A stretch of DNA of 47,427 bases from an uncultured Bacteroidota bacterium. GTDB lineage: Bacteria; Bacteroidota; Bacteroidia; Bacteroidales; F082. Position numbers and translations under genes: made by a program. The stretch is from positions 1 to 47,427 of the forward strand of contig CALDOI010000104.1 of NCBI GenBank assembly GCA_937912115.1. Direction: 5' to 3'. The notes beneath the pieces are model-generated. The model was not told where the DNA came from, did no database searches, and worked only from the letters and a program-made list of their open reading frames with translations. This document shows positions 25,437 to 33,574 of this stretch, piece by piece. How positions within the stretch are numbered: the first letter of the stretch is position 1; the number at the start of each line of letters is the position of its first letter.

Positions 25437-25787
25437 ATGGAAGATATTAAATTTTATGTTGATTATGTTTCTGATATAGTTGAGGGTATTGGTGTACTAA
25501 CAATATTTTTTGGCGCTCTGTATTCCCTCATTGTTTTTTTTATTTCAGTAAGTAAACGGAAAACTAACAGTTATATGGTTCTTCGACAAACTTTGGGCAA
25601 GTCAATACTACTTGGTTTAGAAATACTAATTGCTGCTGATATTATGGCAACAGTTGTGGCTGAGCCAACTTTGAAATCAGTCTCTATACTTGGGTTAATT
25701 GTATTAATTCGAACTTTCCTTAGTTTATCATTACAGGTTGAGGTTGAAGGAAGGTTTCCCTGGCAAAAAGAGTCTAAGAAGGATTAA
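25437..25787 (+). CDS. DUF1622 family membrane protein
   Basis: A 116-residue protein with three membrane helices (about 17-38, 62-78 and 82-98). The conserved DUF1622 stretch is LRQTLGKSILLGLEILIAADI, followed by a helix and the RTFLSLSLQVEVEGRFPW end. The family has no assigned function. It begins 16 bp after the arginase-fold gene and is probably co-transcribed with it. Confidence 0.85.
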   Translation: MEDIKFYVDYVSDIVEGIGVLTIFFGALYSLIVFFISVSKRKTNSYMVLRQTLGKSILLGLEILIAADIMATVVAEPTLKSVSILGLIVLIRTFLSLSLQVEVEGRFPWQKESKKD

Positions 25788-25813
25788 AATATAAACAGTA
25801 GTTACTATATTAC

Positions 25814-25821
25814 TACCTTCG
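25814..25821 (+). promoter_or_regulatory. Possible -7 box (TAnnTTCG variant)
   Basis: TACCTTCG is one base from TAnnTTTG and lies 21 bases before the ATG of the exported protein at 25843. The -33 element is not clear. Confidence 0.3.
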
Positions 25822-25842
25822 TACCAAATTATACTCAACCTT

Positions 25843-26598
25843 ATGAAAATAAAACTCTCATTAGCCATATGCTTAATTCTTTTTGTTAGTATAACAACAA
25901 GTGTTGCTCAGGATGTTAAATTGCCTGAAAGTCTAAAAGATAACTCTACTATTTTGCCGGTAAAAGGCAGGATGGGAATGCAAATAAATCAGGTAATTAC
26001 TTTTGGTGATTTTAAGACTTCCAAAATTAAAAAAGGGTGGACAAAAAGCACAAAAGTTACTTCTTCTACCGAAGTATTATTTGCGTCTAAGACCGCCTCA
26101 GTAAGTAAAGCGAGTCAAAAATTTAGCTTTACCCAATTTGGCCCCGGCAATATGGAGGCTGAAGTTGCTTGTTTGGGTGAATTATCGCAAGCTGATATCG
26201 AACTTATAAAAAATATATTTGCCCTCGGTATTGATTTCAAAAATTGCTTTTCGGGAAGTATCGAAATAGTAACTGATTCAACAACATGGGAGTTTATTAT
26301 TCTCGATCCTGATTCAAAACCCGATACTGAAGCATCATCGGGATTTATCAGGAATGGAAATGATGAGCTGATTGAATTGTTTGCCATTACTGAACTTGAA
26401 GGGAAAAAGATTCCAAAGTTTTTACAAGGAGCAGTACAGGGATACGAATTCAGACTTAATGGGAAACCCATTGGAGCAGTTTCTCTTTATAATAAAGGCA
26501 ATGTTATTTTTAAAGATAACATTTCAGATACACAGAAACTGGTAATAGCTTCGTTATCAACCGCGCTTTTGGTTAGAACAGATCTGAATGATCAATAG
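25843..26598 (+). CDS. Exported protein of unknown function
   Basis: A 251-residue protein with a signal peptide at 1-22 (cleavage likely at SVAQ). The mature part has no membrane segment and no motif I recognise. It looks mixed alpha/beta with strands such as YEFRLNGKPIGAVSLYNKGN near the C-terminus. It has one internal cysteine pair (CLGEL and NCFSG) about 30 residues apart that could form a disulfide. It stands alone between the DUF1622 gene and a convergent secreted protein. The periplasm or outer surface is the likely location. Confidence 0.8.
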   Translation: MKIKLSLAICLILFVSITTSVAQDVKLPESLKDNSTILPVKGRMGMQINQVITFGDFKTSKIKKGWTKSTKVTSSTEVLFASKTASVSKASQKFSFTQFGPGNMEAEVACLGELSQADIELIKNIFALGIDFKNCFSGSIEIVTDSTTWEFIILDPDSKPDTEASSGFIRNGNDELIELFAITELEGKKIPKFLQGAVQGYEFRLNGKPIGAVSLYNKGNVIFKDNISDTQKLVIASLSTALLVRTDLNDQ

Positions 26599-26727
26599 CA
26601 CATTATCATAATTCCAATTATCTTAACGGCTAAATCGAGTGTCTTGACTAAATCACAAGTCCCTGCACACAAATCCATCGCTTCAGACTTGCGATATTAT
26701 TGGGGTTTGAACAGGGTAGGTTTTTGG

Positions 26728-29322
26728 TTATAGCTTAGTTGCCAATACCCCTGTCTTCTTATACTTCTTTACATTTCCTTCAGTATCATAAACAGAAATA
26801 TAAAACACATAAATCCCCACAGATGCCTTGGTGTTATTATCGTTAATTCCATCCCATGAAACACTACCTTCTGTTCCAAGATATTCGTTGTTTACAAGCT
26901 TTTTAATTTGATAGCCCTCAGCATTGTAAACTGTAACCGACATCACATATCCCGGAGTATCAAACTTATATTTAATGTTTATAAGATCTTCATAGCCATC
27001 ATTGTCGGGGGAGAATATTTCAGGATCGATTACTATTTCATCTGTATTATCCCTGTTTGAAACAAATTGTGAGTTTTGATACCCCGGAGTTCCAAAACCA
27101 ACACTCTCAGCAGCCGAATGCCAATTTGTATTGTCACTTACATTAACATTAGGATTTATCCTTTCCAAAGCTACTCCATCGTAATAGTTTAATAAAGGAA
27201 ATTGCATTTCTTCGGAGTAGGTTAATGAATCAATAATAACCTCATCATATGATAGTATAGTTAGATGGCCTTTATCATTATTATAAGATGGAAAGGGATC
27301 GACCAACAAAAACGCATCAGGATTTGATGTTACATATTGTTTTTTAACCACATCGGGCGAAATTGTTAGTACAATATATTCATCAGGTAACATCAAGGTT
27401 TGTTGATCCACAATACCAACAATAATTGTGTCAGGAGGATTGGGAGGACTTTCTTTTATTGACCCAATTCTTAAAGTAGATAAATCAATAATTTTATTGG
27501 ATCGATTGAAAAGCTCAACATAATCTTCTCCATCTGTCCATGGGTTAAATAGGATTTCATTAATTACAATATCATTTGTTGAAGCAATATCAGGTAATCC
27601 AAAAGTAACAATAGTATCCGACACCAAATTTAACTGCATACAGTTCATTATGCTGGATCTTATGGTAAGCTGGTATGATAATCCTTGTGCAAATGGACTA
27701 TCAAAATATAACTCAACTTTTTTAGGTTCATCTAAATATGTATAAATATAGGTTGGCTCGCCGATGCCCCCGTTAATTGAATATGCATTATTGTTGCTTA
27801 GCGATTCTTCATCCATACTTTGATTAAAATATAAAATGAGAATATTATTTGCCGTTACCTGAAGTGAGCTAACTTGAGGTAGCAGAATATGACCATTGGC
27901 AACAGAATTTATTGACCCGGGAGTTCCTCCTCTGCCATCAACTGAAGCAGCCCAGTTTTCGCCACCCGAGCAGATATTAGCAGGATTCTTCTGCTCAATC
28001 GACCATCCCCCCTCCTCTTTTTCAGGATCATGATACCAGTTATCAGAATATGAAACTTTCGATATGGTTTCTCCATTATCGCTCAGCAATTCAATTGTTT
28101 GCCCTGAGTTGGTTAATGTGAAACTGCCAAAACCATAAAAATCTCCATATGCTATAAAATCGTCATGGGCAATCTCATTTGCCAGGATTAAGAAGCCTCC
28201 CGATGCTATTATAACAGATTCAAAATCTTTTTCAGATGTGCCAATAATTAATTTCCATCCGTCCATATCAATACTTGATTGGGTTTGGTTATACAATTCA
28301 AGATATTCATATTCGGGTAAAGCAACAGGAGGAGTTGGATCGGCCATTATTTCGTTAATAACAATATCGAATGGTTGAGGACGATAATAGCTAAATTCCA
28401 TCACTGTTGTTTCCATAGTATTTTCGGCTAAATCCTTAACACCTGAAACCTGCATCGAATATTGAGTTCCAATCTCAAATTTTGTGTTAAACGCTAACTT
28501 AACCTGGGAAGGATCGGCTTCATCACGCACAGCAACTACTGGGTTTCCAATTCCATTATCTACCTCATAATTCACAACATTTGCTACACTTCCTTCGTTT
28601 AGTAATTCATTAAACTGTAGGATTGTTGTGCTATCTGAATTGGTGGCAACGCTAAGCAAAACAGGTGGGTCATTATCCACAATAAATGGTCCCGCATACA
28701 CATCATCAAAATACATTTTTGTGCTGTTGCTCAAGGTATACTTACACACAAATCCAATTCTGGTAGTTTGTGAATATGTATTATCCATTCCTTCGGCTTC
28801 AAGCAAAAAATCTTCTCCGCCACTTTTATCGACAAATAATTTCCAGTTTCCAACTTCATCTCTGGTAACCTTAACTCTAAGTTCGAAAGAGGAAGAAATT
28901 ACACCCTCACTGCCACGACAAACAGAAACAAGGTCGGCTCCATCCTGACGAAATAACTCAATTGCATCATCGCTCCCCGATTCCCCAAATTGAAGGAAAT
29001 ATCCTGATAAAGGTTCAATTAAGTTCTGATTATCACTAACAAGATAATATCTGGCATAATTATTCGAAGATGGGCTGAATGCAAGTTTTATCCAGCATCG
29101 CCATTCGGTATTAACTATCATTTGATTGGAAGTTCCAATATATGCCTGGTTTTCAGCAACATCGTTTAGCTGAAGCTGATGTGAGGCATTTACTTGAAAA
29201 TACTGCTGATCGCCTGTCCATTCAGGATTTTGAGTAAAATTGCCATCTTCAAAATCATCGGAAGTTTGTGCACTTAGTTGCGATGTAGTGAGAACTAATA
29301 TGAGCAAGAATATTTTCTTCAT
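26728..29322 (-). CDS. Large secreted multidomain protein with two lamin-tail domains and a FlgD-like C-terminal domain
   Basis: An 864-residue secreted protein with a signal peptide at 1-18 (cleavage near LSAQ). A jelly-roll domain spans about 20-215 (SDDFEDGNFTQNPEW), followed by an Ig-like Big_5 domain (about 218-315). The first lamin-tail domain (about 318-470) begins DIVINEIMADP. A second Ig-like domain (about 480-580) precedes the second lamin-tail domain, which begins DIVINEILFNP (about 587-740). The C-terminal module (about 770-864) has FSPDNDGYEDLINI and GSVSWDGINDNN as in FlgD-like or gliding-associated modules, and ends KKTGVLATKL. Type IX export is plausible but unproven. Its function is likely surface adhesion or binding. 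Confidence 0.85.
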   Translation of the reverse strand: MKKIFLLILVLTTSQLSAQTSDDFEDGNFTQNPEWTGDQQYFQVNASHQLQLNDVAENQAYIGTSNQMIVNTEWRCWIKLAFSPSSNNYARYYLVSDNQNLIEPLSGYFLQFGESGSDDAIELFRQDGADLVSVCRGSEGVISSSFELRVKVTRDEVGNWKLFVDKSGGEDFLLEAEGMDNTYSQTTRIGFVCKYTLSNSTKMYFDDVYAGPFIVDNDPPVLLSVATNSDSTTILQFNELLNEGSVANVVNYEVDNGIGNPVVAVRDEADPSQVKLAFNTKFEIGTQYSMQVSGVKDLAENTMETTVMEFSYYRPQPFDIVINEIMADPTPPVALPEYEYLELYNQTQSSIDMDGWKLIIGTSEKDFESVIIASGGFLILANEIAHDDFIAYGDFYGFGSFTLTNSGQTIELLSDNGETISKVSYSDNWYHDPEKEEGGWSIEQKNPANICSGGENWAASVDGRGGTPGSINSVANGHILLPQVSSLQVTANNILILYFNQSMDEESLSNNNAYSINGGIGEPTYIYTYLDEPKKVELYFDSPFAQGLSYQLTIRSSIMNCMQLNLVSDTIVTFGLPDIASTNDIVINEILFNPWTDGEDYVELFNRSNKIIDLSTLRIGSIKESPPNPPDTIIVGIVDQQTLMLPDEYIVLTISPDVVKKQYVTSNPDAFLLVDPFPSYNNDKGHLTILSYDEVIIDSLTYSEEMQFPLLNYYDGVALERINPNVNVSDNTNWHSAAESVGFGTPGYQNSQFVSNRDNTDEIVIDPEIFSPDNDGYEDLINIKYKFDTPGYVMSVTVYNAEGYQIKKLVNNEYLGTEGSVSWDGINDNNTKASVGIYVFYISVYDTEGNVKKYKKTGVLATKL

Positions 29323-29427
29323 TTTAGTATTTTTGCAGGTTAACAGGCTTATAGTTTGTAAATTTACAAAATTGTTTTTAATTAATCAAAAACATGTAAG
29401 TACAATAAGTTACAAATTTATTATCAT

Positions 29428-30414
29428 ATGAAAATTGCGGTTGTAGGTGCCACCGGATTGGTTGGGGGTGAAATTCTAAAGGTATTGGAAGAGAGGAGAC
29501 TTAATGTAACAGAACTGTTTCCAGTTGCGTCATCCAAATCGGTGGGTAAAAAAATTACCTTCTTGGGTAAAGAATACAGCGTTATCTCAATAGAAGATGC
29601 TGTAAACCACAAGCCTGACATAGCAATTTTTTCGGCAGGCGGTAATACTTCCTTAGAATGGGCTCCTAAATTTGCTGAGGTTGGCACAAAAGTGATCGAC
29701 AACTCATCGGCTTGGAGAATGGATGAGAGTATTCCGCTTATAGTGCCTGAGGTTAATGGAACAATCTTAAAAAAAGATGACTATATAATTGCAAACCCAA
29801 ATTGTTCTACAATCCAATTGGTGATGGCATTATCGCCACTACATAAGATGTATGGTATTAAGCGACTCGTTATTTCAACCTATCAGTCGGTTTCGGGGAG
29901 CGGAATTAAAGCTGTGAATCAGCTTATGAATGAGAGACAGGGTAAAACAGGAGATATGGCATATCCCCATCAAATTGATTTGAATGTGCTGCCACATGCC
30001 GGCGATTTTGTTGAGGATGGCTATACTTCAGAAGAAATAAAACTTGTAACTGAAACAAACAAAATACTTGATGCAAACATTAGAACAACAGCAACAGTTG
30101 TAAGGGTTCCGGTGGTTGCAGGCCATTCAGAAGCGGTGAACATTGAGTTTGAAAAAGACTTTGTTATTGAGGAGGTTAAACGATTACTGGGTAATATGCC
30201 AGGCGTGGTTGTTTTTGACTTTCCCGAAGCTAACTTTTACCCCATGCCTTTACTAGCTCAAGGCAAAGATGAAGTTTTTGTTGGACGAATTCGTCGAGAC
30301 TTTTCGCAACCCAGCAGCTTAAATTTATGGATTGTTTCGGATAATCTGCGAAAAGGTGCAGCTACTAATGCTGTTCAAATAGCTCAATATTTGATAAACA
30401 ATAATCTGATTTAG
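29428..30414 (+). CDS. asd: Aspartate-semialdehyde dehydrogenase
   Basis: A 328-residue NADPH-dependent enzyme converting aspartyl phosphate to aspartate semialdehyde for lysine, threonine, methionine and cell-wall diaminopimelate. GATGLVGGEIL (8-18) is the dinucleotide loop, DNSSAWRMD is the phosphate-binding segment, and NPNCSTIQ carries the catalytic C126. VPVVAGHSEAV and GRIRRD complete the substrate site. Length is normal. A TATTTTTG box at 29328-29335 is a possible promoter, about 90 bases upstream. The gene is divergent from the large secreted protein. Confidence 0.96.
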   Translation: MKIAVVGATGLVGGEILKVLEERRLNVTELFPVASSKSVGKKITFLGKEYSVISIEDAVNHKPDIAIFSAGGNTSLEWAPKFAEVGTKVIDNSSAWRMDESIPLIVPEVNGTILKKDDYIIANPNCSTIQLVMALSPLHKMYGIKRLVISTYQSVSGSGIKAVNQLMNERQGKTGDMAYPHQIDLNVLPHAGDFVEDGYTSEEIKLVTETNKILDANIRTTATVVRVPVVAGHSEAVNIEFEKDFVIEEVKRLLGNMPGVVVFDFPEANFYPMPLLAQGKDEVFVGRIRRDFSQPSSLNLWIVSDNLRKGAATNAVQIAQYLINNNLI

Positions 30415-30442
30415 GCCAATCTGCCTTATTAGTAAAAATAGT

Positions 30443-30450
30443 TACTTTTG
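30443..30450 (+). promoter_or_regulatory. -7 box for ribF
   Basis: TACTTTTG matches TAnnTTTG and lies 45 bases before the ribF start codon. No TTG was found at the expected distance upstream. Confidence 0.4.
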
Positions 30451-30494
30451 AGCCCTATTTTAATTCAACTTCTCTGTAACATCAAGCGAAATAA

Positions 30495-31433
30495 GTGAAA
30501 ATTTATAATTGTATAAAAGATTTTAAACCTGTTGATAATGCTATTGTTACCATAGGCACCTTCGATGGTGTACATCTCGGTCATCAGGCGGTGTTTAAAC
30601 AGATGAGGAATGAAGCAGAAAAAATTGGTGGAGAAACAGTAGTGATTACTTTTTACCCTCATCCACGCATCGTACTTGGGTTAGACGATAAGGACTTGAA
30701 ATTCATTAAAACCGAGAAGAAAAAAATCCAGCATATAGAAAAAGCTGGAATTGATAATCTGATTATTATTGAATTTACAGAAGAATTTGCCGCTACATCA
30801 TCCGAGGATTTTATAAAAAATCTTATTGTTGACTACATTAAACCAAAAGTACTTATTATTGGTTATGACCATCAATTTGGAAGTAACCGCGAAGGTAGTT
30901 TTGAATTACTTAATAACCTGGGAAATAACCTTGGTTTCGAGGTTAAAAAAGTTGATGAACAAAATGTTGAAGATATAACAATAAGTTCAACCCAAATAAG
31001 AAACCTACTTAATCAAGGAGATATTAAAACTGCCAACAGTTTATTGGGTCACGAATATTCAATAACAGGAATAGTTGTTAAGGGACAGTCGATAGGTCAT
31101 AACCTTGGATTTCCAACTGCAAACATTGAAATTGCGGATGAATATAAACTTATTGCTGCAATTGGAGTTTATGCTTGTAGGGTACATATTGGCCAATCAA
31201 CCTACAAAGGCATGAGCAATATAGGTTATCGACCTACAATCTACAAAACCGATAATTCAGATCACGTAATTACGATTGAAGTGAATATTTTTGATTTTAA
31301 TGAAAGTATTTACGGTAAAGAAATTACTATTTCGTTTGTTGACCGGATGCGAAACGAACACAAATTTGAAAGTAAAGCAGCTTTATCGGAACAGTTGGCG
31401 AAAGATAAGATTCATGCTTTGGAGATATTGTGA
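30495..31433 (+). CDS. ribF: Bifunctional riboflavin kinase / FAD synthetase
   Basis: A 312-residue RibF. The N-terminal nucleotidyltransferase domain (about 15-160) has VTIGTFDGVHLGHQAVF, YPHPR, IIGYDHQFG and ISSTQIR. The flavokinase domain (about 185-310) has GHNLGFPTANIE and GMSNIGYRP and the conserved glutamate in VEVNIFDFN. It converts riboflavin to FMN and FAD. The start is GTG at 30495; the first residues VKIYN lead directly into the conserved fold. No FMN riboswitch is visible in the short upstream gap. Confidence 0.96.
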   Translation: MKIYNCIKDFKPVDNAIVTIGTFDGVHLGHQAVFKQMRNEAEKIGGETVVITFYPHPRIVLGLDDKDLKFIKTEKKKIQHIEKAGIDNLIIIEFTEEFAATSSEDFIKNLIVDYIKPKVLIIGYDHQFGSNREGSFELLNNLGNNLGFEVKKVDEQNVEDITISSTQIRNLLNQGDIKTANSLLGHEYSITGIVVKGQSIGHNLGFPTANIEIADEYKLIAAIGVYACRVHIGQSTYKGMSNIGYRPTIYKTDNSDHVITIEVNIFDFNESIYGKEITISFVDRMRNEHKFESKAALSEQLAKDKIHALEIL

Positions 31434-31527
31434 ATAATGAACGGTTAAATTGAAACCCCGTGATATTCATAATTCCTAATCCTTAGCAGCAGTGATAGTA
31501 GCGGCAGCCTTTTGAAATAAAAATTGA

Positions 31528-31590
31528 TGTGCAATTTGGCGGTGGTGGCTGGTTTGCAGAAACCAGACCCTGCACGACAACAATTGCACA
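31528..31590. repeat. Nested inverted repeat in a gene-free stretch
   Basis: The outer arms TGTGCAATT (31528-31536) and AATTGCACA (31582-31590) pair perfectly. Inside, CTGGTTT (31549-31555) and AAACCAG (31560-31566) pair perfectly around a 4-base loop. The 298-bp gap between ribF and the C69 peptidase gene holds no convincing gene apart from this structure and a -7 box at 31681. Confidence 0.6.
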
Positions 31591-31680
31591 CAATGTTTAT
31601 GAAAAAGCAAGAGCGGATAGCACGTTTGCTGCCCAAAAAAAGCCAATATCGATAACCTGCAAACTATCCAACATTTCTAT

Positions 31681-31688
31681 TAAATTTG
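31681..31688 (+). promoter_or_regulatory. -7 box for the C69 peptidase gene
   Basis: TAAATTTG matches TAnnTTTG. The predicted transcript starts about 38 bases before the ATG at 31732. No clear -33 TTG. Confidence 0.4.
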
Positions 31689-31731
31689 TGCCCTCTTATC
31701 AAATTTATATGAATAACTAAAACTTTTAAAT

Positions 31732-33480
31732 ATGAAAATTAAAATAACCGGCTTGATTTTAGCCTTAACGTTATTAATAGCAAATAGTACTATTGCATGT
31801 ACTAACTACCTTATTACCAAGGGCGCATCTACGGATGGGTCGACAATGATTTCGTATGCCGCCGACTCACATATACTTTATGGAGAGTTGTACCATTGGC
31901 CTGCTGCTACCTACCCTATTGGAACCATGCTTGATGTTTATGAATGGGATACGGGTAAATATCTTGGCGAGATTAAGCAAGCTTTGAAAACCTATAATGT
32001 GGTTGGTAATATGAACGAAAATCAGGTTGGTATTGGCGAAACAACATATGGTGGAAGAAGTGAACTTGGGAGTCAGCCTGGTGCCATTATGGATTATGGC
32101 AGCCTTATTTATATAGCCTTGCAAAGGGCTACTTCGGCTCGTGATGCCATAAAGATTATGACCAGTCTTGTTGCTGAATACGGTTATTATAGCTCGGGAG
32201 AATCGTTTTCAATTTCAGATGAAAATGAAGTTTGGATTCTTGAATTAATTGGAAAAGGTGAAGGCGAAAAAGGTGCTGTATGGGTTGCACGTTTAATTCC
32301 TGATGGTTATGTAAGTGGACATGCTAACCATGCTCGTATTGAAACTTTTCCTTTGGCAGATAAAAAGAACTCAATAACTTTTAGCAATATTGATGATATT
32401 TATAACAAAGAAGTAGATGTTGTTTACGCTGATGATGTAATTTCATTTGCAAGAGCAAAAGGATGGTATACAGGTGAGGATAAGAATTTTTCATTTTCTG
32501 AAACCTATGCACCCGTTGATTTTGGAGGTGCACGCTTTTGCGAGATAAGAGTATGGACTATGTTTAACAAAGTTGCTCCTGGCATGGATAAATACTGGGA
32601 TTATGCTAAAGGTATTATTGAGCACAATGACAAATTTGCCGATGGAACACCAAATCCAAATCATTATGCTACTAACCGAATGCCTCTTTGGGTTAAGCCC
32701 ACAAAAAAAGTTAGTGTTCATGATATGATGAATTTTATGCGCGACCACCTTGAAAACACAGAACTTGATATGAGTGGTGATGTTGGTGCCGGTCCTTTTG
32801 GCAACCCATACCGTTGGCGTCCACTTACATGGAAAGTTGACGATGTTGCATATTGTAACGAGCGTGCCACAGCAACCCAACAAACAGGTTTTTCCTTTGT
32901 AACACAATCACGCAGCTGGTTACCTGATGGCATTGGTGGTATTATTTGGTGGGGTGTTGATGATGCTTCGGGTAGTGTTTATATGCCTATGTATTCAAGT
33001 ATAACCGAGATTCCATTTAATTTTGCCGTTGGTAATGGCTCAATGATGGAATTTTCTGAAACTTCAGGATTTTGGGTATTCAACCAGGTTCAAAATTTTG
33101 CATATACCCGATATAGTTATATCCATCCTGAAATAGAAAAAGTTCAAAATAAATTTGAAACAGGTTTTATTGCAATTACACCGGCAATTGACGCAGGTGC
33201 AAAAGCTTTAATCGACTCTGACGAAGCTGCCGCGATCGCATATCTCACAAATTATTCAAATTCTGTTGGTGCCGATGTGTTCAACACATGGAAAAAACTA
33301 TACAGCTCACTGTTTGTAAAATATATGGATGGAAATATTAAAACAGTACGCGAAATTCCTGAAGGATATAAGTACTATGCTCCTGAAGTATCACAGCCCG
33401 GATATGGCGAAGATAAATACCGAATAATAATTAAAGAAACCGGCGATCAGTTTAAGGTAATCGGAGGAGATGGACATTAG
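31732..33480 (+). CDS. Secreted peptidase C69 family dipeptidase
   Basis: A 582-residue protein with a signal peptide at 1-22. Cleavage would expose C23 in IACTNYLITKGAS, which is the N-terminal nucleophile expected of the Ntn-fold C69 family. Conserved blocks include GSTMISYAADSH, NENQVGIGETTYGGR and ESFSISDENEVWILEL. The C-terminal part (about 400-560) has NGSMMEFSETSGFW. Such enzymes hydrolyse dipeptides. The absence of a lipobox pattern suggests a soluble periplasmic or secreted form. The next gene, an M3 oligopeptidase, starts 94 bp downstream, so the two may act in sequence on peptides. Confidence 0.9.
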   Translation: MKIKITGLILALTLLIANSTIACTNYLITKGASTDGSTMISYAADSHILYGELYHWPAATYPIGTMLDVYEWDTGKYLGEIKQALKTYNVVGNMNENQVGIGETTYGGRSELGSQPGAIMDYGSLIYIALQRATSARDAIKIMTSLVAEYGYYSSGESFSISDENEVWILELIGKGEGEKGAVWVARLIPDGYVSGHANHARIETFPLADKKNSITFSNIDDIYNKEVDVVYADDVISFARAKGWYTGEDKNFSFSETYAPVDFGGARFCEIRVWTMFNKVAPGMDKYWDYAKGIIEHNDKFADGTPNPNHYATNRMPLWVKPTKKVSVHDMMNFMRDHLENTELDMSGDVGAGPFGNPYRWRPLTWKVDDVAYCNERATATQQTGFSFVTQSRSWLPDGIGGIIWWGVDDASGSVYMPMYSSITEIPFNFAVGNGSMMEFSETSGFWVFNQVQNFAYTRYSYIHPEIEKVQNKFETGFIAITPAIDAGAKALIDSDEAAAIAYLTNYSNSVGADVFNTWKKLYSSLFVKYMDGNIKTVREIPEGYKYYAPEVSQPGYGEDKYRIIIKETGDQFKVIGGDGH

Positions 33481-33491
33481 AGTTCACTGTT

Positions 33492-33554
33492 TTGAGTTGA
33501 GGGTTGTGGGTTGTGGGTTGAGAGTTAACCCTAAACTCAGAACCCTGAACTCAA
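33492..33554. repeat. Imperfect inverted repeat between two peptidase genes
   Basis: Arms 33492-33505 (TTGAGTTGAGGGTT) and 33541-33554 (AACCCTGAACTCAA) pair with one mismatch. Between them lie two GGGTTGT units and the short complementary pair GGGTT and AACCC. The element occupies most of the 94-bp spacer after the C69 gene stop and resembles simple dispersed repeats of Bacteroidetes intergenic DNA. Confidence 0.6.
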
Positions 33555-33574
33555 GACCCAAAACATACAACAAA

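Noticed and set aside
30415-30494. FMN riboswitch before ribF
   Set aside because: The upstream gap is only 80 bp and shows none of the conserved RFN element sequence.
31529-31720. 63-codon plus-strand frame (GTG start) between ribF and the C69 gene
   Set aside because: It lies across the double hairpin and the -7 box, has no recognisable motif and poor coding character. The opposite-strand frame at 31445-31636 is equally unconvincing.
33501-33518. G-quadruplex in the spacer before the M3 gene
   Set aside because: Only three GGG runs are present; a fourth in range is missing.
33470-33574. Upstream in-frame extension of the M3 peptidase gene
   Set aside because: It overlaps the C69 stop and the inverted repeat and would put 35 residues ahead of a clear lipoprotein signal.
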